Positions 61,291-64,000 of a DNA stretch of 64,000 nucleotides are shown in pieces. The position numbers and the translations under genes were made by a program. The notes beneath the pieces are model-generated. The model was given only the letters and a program-made list of their open reading frames with translations, was not told where the DNA came from and did no database searches. Origin of the DNA: DATLMR01 sp035634255 (GTDB taxonomy: Bacteria; Acidobacteriota; Blastocatellia; UBA7656); contig DASQDI010000010.1 in assembly GCA_035634255.1 (NCBI GenBank), positions 1-64,000 of the forward strand, in the 5' to 3' direction. How positions within the stretch are numbered: position 1 is the stretch's first letter; each line of letters starts with the position of its first letter.

Positions 61291-62247
61291 TCAGCCGCCC
61301 GATATGCCCATCTCGTCGAGGGCCCGCTCGTCGTTGCGCCAGTGCTCGCGCACTTTCACGAAAAGGCTCAGGAAGACCTGCCTGCCCAGCATCTTCTCTA
61401 TGTCCGCGCGGGCGGCGGAGCCGATCTCTTTCAGGCGCGAGCCGCCCCGCCCGATGACGATCTTGCGGTGTGAGGGCCGCTCGACGTAGATGACGAAGCC
61501 GATGCGCGTGATCGTCTCCGTATCCTCCCACGACTCGGTCACGACCGCGGTCACGTAAGGGAGTTCCTCCCCGGTCACGTGGAGGAGCTTTTCGCGCACG
61601 AGCTCGGCCGCTATCGCGCGCTCGGGCTGATCGGTCAGAGCGTCCTCGGGGAAAAGCAGGGGGCCTTCCGGCAGGTGCTCGAAGGCTTTGCCGACGAGCA
61701 GCTCCACCCCGTCGCCCTTGAGCGCGGAGACCGGTATGACTTCGGCGAATTCGCGCTCGCCGACGTAAGCCTCGATCAGGGGGAAGAGGCGGCTCTTGTC
61801 GCGCATCGCGTCGACTTTGTTCGGCACCAGGAAGGCCGGGGTGCCGACGCGCTTCAGCATGTCGAGCACGAAGCGGTCGCCCGAGCCCATCGGCTTCGTC
61901 GCGTCGATCATAAGGAGTATGAGGTCGACCGACGACAGGGCGCCCGAGACTATAGACATCATCCGCCGGTTGAGCGAGTAGCCCGGCTTGTGTATGCCCG
62001 GCGTGTCGAGGAAGACTATCTGCCCCTCCGGCCGCGTCAGCACCCCGCTGATTCGCGTCCGCGTCGTCTGCGGCTTGTCGGAGACGATGGCGATCTTCTC
62101 CCCGACCAGTTTATTGAGCAGGGTCGATTTGCCCGCGTTCGGGCGGCCGATGAGCGCGACGGCCCCGGCCCTGCGCGCGCCCGTCTGGCCGGGGCCGTCG
62201 TCCTGCCGATTCATATCCGGGTCGGGAGTTTGATCTTGATCTGACAT
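61291..62247 (-). CDS. era: GTPase Era
   Basis: Essential GTPase for 30S ribosome assembly. G1 is GRPNAGKST, G3 DTPGIHKPG, G4 NKVD, with the C-terminal KH domain (RIGFVIYVERPSHRKIVIGRGGSRLKEIG). The N-terminus has a hydrophilic extension of about 25 residues. Length 318 residues. It lies between corC (15 bases upstream) and prmA. Confidence 0.95.
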   Translation of the reverse strand: MSDQDQTPDPDMNRQDDGPGQTGARRAGAVALIGRPNAGKSTLLNKLVGEKIAIVSDKPQTTRTRISGVLTRPEGQIVFLDTPGIHKPGYSLNRRMMSIVSGALSSVDLILLMIDATKPMGSGDRFVLDMLKRVGTPAFLVPNKVDAMRDKSRLFPLIEAYVGEREFAEVIPVSALKGDGVELLVGKAFEHLPEGPLLFPEDALTDQPERAIAAELVREKLLHVTGEELPYVTAVVTESWEDTETITRIGFVIYVERPSHRKIVIGRGGSRLKEIGSAARADIEKMLGRQVFLSLFVKVREHWRNDERALDEMGISGG

Positions 62248-62262
62248 GATTGCCGTACCGAT

Positions 62263-63561
62263 CTATTCGCCCGCGGTGCCGGGCGTCCCGTCGCCGGGGG
62301 CCGGGTCTTCAATCGCGGAAATGCGGACGCGGTTCACGCGCTTGCCTTCGGAGTCTACGATTTCGAACCTCAGCCCCTTGTATTCGAGCACCTCGCCCGG
62401 AGCCGGGACGTGTCCCATCTCGCTGATGATGAGCCCCGCGACGGTCGTGAAATCGTCCGACACGATTTCCTTATCATACAGCAGCTCGACCTTCCTTATC
62501 TCGGCGCTGCCGTCCACGAGGTGTGAGCCGTCTTCGAGCCGGGTGACCTCGTCACTCGCGCCCGCGCGGTCCTCGTCCTCGATCTCGCCCAGAATCTCTT
62601 CGATTATGTCTTCGATGGTGACGAGCCCGGCCACGCCCCCGTACTCGTCTATGACCACGGATATCTGCACCTTCGCCTTCTGCATCTCTTCGAGCAGCTC
62701 CCGGATCGACTTGCTCTCCGGCACGAAGTACGCGGGGCGGAGGCACTCTTTCAAGGGCGTCTGCGACTTGTCGTCCTCGCAGTAGAGGAGCAGGTCGCGC
62801 ACGTAGATTATCCCCTGTATGTCGTCGATCTGCCCGCGGTAGACCGGGATGCGCGAGTACTTCGACTCGATGATGAGGCGGCGCGCGTCGGCCACGGTCG
62901 CGTTCTCTTCGATGGCCACGATCTGCGGGCGCGGGCGCATGACCTCCCCGACCAGGGTGTCCCTGAACTCGATGATCGACTGGATCAGCTCGCCTTCGGA
63001 CTCTTCGATTATGCCCTCCTCTTCGCCCACGTCGAGGAATGCCTGTATCTCCTCCATGGTCTCTTCCTCGTCCTCCTCCTGCGCGTGTTGCGTCTCTTCC
63101 TCGGGGCGCTTCGCCTTCTCAAGCAGGGCGCTGATAGGGGCGACCAGGAGCGACAGGGGGCCGTAGAAGATCCGGAAGATCGGCAGGAGCATCCAGAAGA
63201 CCCCTTCGGGGTTGTTCTGGCAGACCATCCGGGGGAGAAGCTGGCGAAAGACCGCGATGATGAGGATGACCACTAGGAAGGCGACCGCGAGCGGTTGCCG
63301 GACGTCGAGCCTCTGGACGAGGTCGAGCGCGAAGATGGCTATAGCCGCGATGGAGAGTTGGGTGCCGAAGATGAGGACGAGCTCGAAGCGCCTGCGGTCG
63401 TCGAGCAGCCTCCTGAAGAAGCCCGCGCGGGGGCTGTCTTCATGCTCGCCGGCCATGACTCTCAGGGACACTTCACTGAGTGACTCGTAGGCGCTCTCGA
63501 TGGTTGAAAGGAAAACGAGCACCAGCAAAGCGACGCCGGCCCCGGTCAATTCGATAGCCAT
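62263..63561 (-). CDS. CNNM/CorC-type hemolysin-family membrane protein
   Basis: Inner-membrane protein of the HlyC/CorC (CNNM) family: an N-terminal DUF21 region with about four transmembrane helices (residues 5-155), a CBS pair (about 205-330, VMRPRPQIVAIEENATVADARRLI and DEYGGVAGLVTIEDIIEEI) and a C-terminal CorC_HlyC domain. It is probably involved in Mg or Co transport or resistance. It sits between ybeY (3 bases upstream) and era, a typical conserved order. Confidence 0.92.
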   Translation of the reverse strand: MAIELTGAGVALLVLVFLSTIESAYESLSEVSLRVMAGEHEDSPRAGFFRRLLDDRRRFELVLIFGTQLSIAAIAIFALDLVQRLDVRQPLAVAFLVVILIIAVFRQLLPRMVCQNNPEGVFWMLLPIFRIFYGPLSLLVAPISALLEKAKRPEEETQHAQEEDEEETMEEIQAFLDVGEEEGIIEESEGELIQSIIEFRDTLVGEVMRPRPQIVAIEENATVADARRLIIESKYSRIPVYRGQIDDIQGIIYVRDLLLYCEDDKSQTPLKECLRPAYFVPESKSIRELLEEMQKAKVQISVVIDEYGGVAGLVTIEDIIEEILGEIEDEDRAGASDEVTRLEDGSHLVDGSAEIRKVELLYDKEIVSDDFTTVAGLIISEMGHVPAPGEVLEYKGLRFEIVDSEGKRVNRVRISAIEDPAPGDGTPGTAGE

Positions 63562-63564
63562 ATA

Positions 63565-64000
63565 TTAATCTGGCAAGGTCTCAGAGCCGCGCCCCCCGCG
63601 CGGGGCTCTATCAAGCAGCTTCCTCCTGAGCTTCACTTCGAGCCTGTTCATCTCGCCCCGGTCGGCCTCGTGGTCGTAGCCGCACAGGTGCAGGATACCA
63701 TGAATGAGAAGCTCGGCCACTTCGCGCTCGAAGGAATGCCCGGCCTCTTCGGCCTGCCTCAAGGCCGTGTCGGAAGATATTACCACGTCTCCGAGATGGT
63801 CGATCATCTCCGGCTGGATCGTCACGGGGTCGATGATGCTCGCCCCGATGGGGTCGGTCTCTTCCGCGGATTCGGACGGGAAGGAGAGCACGTCGGTGGG
63901 GGCGTCTTTCCCCCTGTACTGCAGGTTCAACTTCCGGATCGAGCGGTCGCGCACGAAGGCCACGGTGAGGCCGAACCCCGCGCGGCCGATGGCGGCGAGC
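63565..64000 (-). CDS. ybeY: Endoribonuclease YbeY (5' end cut by the window edge)
   Basis: Zinc-dependent rRNA maturation endonuclease. The metal motif HGILHLCGYDHE is intact near the C-terminus, and YRGKDAPTDVLSFP is the family signature. The reading frame continues past the right edge of the window (upstream residues LAAIGRAGFGLT are in frame), so the start lies beyond position 64000; the GTG at 63963 is only an internal codon. It is the first visible gene of the ybeY-corC-era-prmA-rsmE operon. Confidence 0.92.
   Translation of the reverse strand, partial: LAAIGRAGFGLTVAFVRDRSIRKLNLQYRGKDAPTDVLSFPSESAEETDPIGASIIDPVTIQPEMIDHLGDVVISSDTALRQAEEAGHSFEREVAELLIHGILHLCGYDHEADRGEMNRLEVKLRRKLLDRAPRGGRGSETLPD

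Overview
This is a GC-rich bacterial chromosome segment with an ordinary gene layout: short intergenic gaps, operons with 1-4 base stop/start overlaps, and strong intrinsic terminators. The best guess is an acidobacterium, probably of the Blastocatellia type. That is inferred from the mix of families: an acidobacterial-type duplicated permease without its own ATPase, a very large Oar-like TonB receptor with an N-terminal carboxypeptidase-regulatory domain, GH57 branching enzyme next to DUF4912, two ECF sigma/anti-sigma cassettes (one with DUF4252), and a DUF6335 protein. The TonB receptor, LpxL/HtrB-like acyltransferase and MurJ indicate a diderm (Gram-negative) envelope. No rRNA, tRNA, CRISPR array, transposase, integrase or prophage gene was found, so the window looks like core chromosome rather than an island.

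Layout. 1-13 kb: lipid kinase and phosphoesterase pair, a coiled-coil protein, a 49-residue membrane peptide, an HtrA-like protease, ruvX-mltG, an S41 protease homologue that appears catalytically dead, proline dehydrogenase, a DUF4920 protein divergent from a Fur regulator with a Fur-box-like site between them, GDPD, an AraC regulator and myo-inositol-phosphate synthase. 13-28 kb: FabH, a PHP phosphoesterase-deoC operon (DeoC carries an unusual N-terminal extension), a 32-residue histone-like Lys/Ala peptide behind a consensus promoter, a PMI cupin, LpxL-like acyltransferase, a sigma-54 response regulator, MurJ, an ADOP permease, RDD protein, thymidylate kinase and Hfq. 28-45 kb: DUF4912 and GH57 branching enzyme, then a minus-strand block with two ECF sigma/anti-sigma operons and secreted or haem-binding proteins, an FG-GAP protein, a cold-shock protein, a di-haem oxidoreductase, a DUF6335-like protein and a LecA-like-domain protein. 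45-64 kb: TonB receptor, VIT/VWA protein, gltX, a KaiC-receiver-GGDEF-like fusion, a PaaK-like ligase, a KAP-like membrane NTPase, and the housekeeping operon ybeY-corC-era-prmA-rsmE, which runs off the right edge.

How the parts work together. Much of the window serves the envelope: MltG, MurJ, LpxL-like acyltransferase, HtrA-like and S41-like proteins, TonB receptor, and two sigma/anti-sigma pairs that probably sense envelope state. Lipid and inositol phosphate handling is spread over the first 13 kb. The most unusual items are the pseudo-S41 protein, the KaiC-REC-degenerate GGDEF fusion, the KAP-like NTPase, the DeoC with a microcompartment-like targeting helix and Cys cluster, the histone-like microprotein with two inverted repeats at its promoter and leader, and dispersed intergenic inverted repeats built on GGTCAG. 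All family assignments were made by reading motifs by eye; no database search was run.
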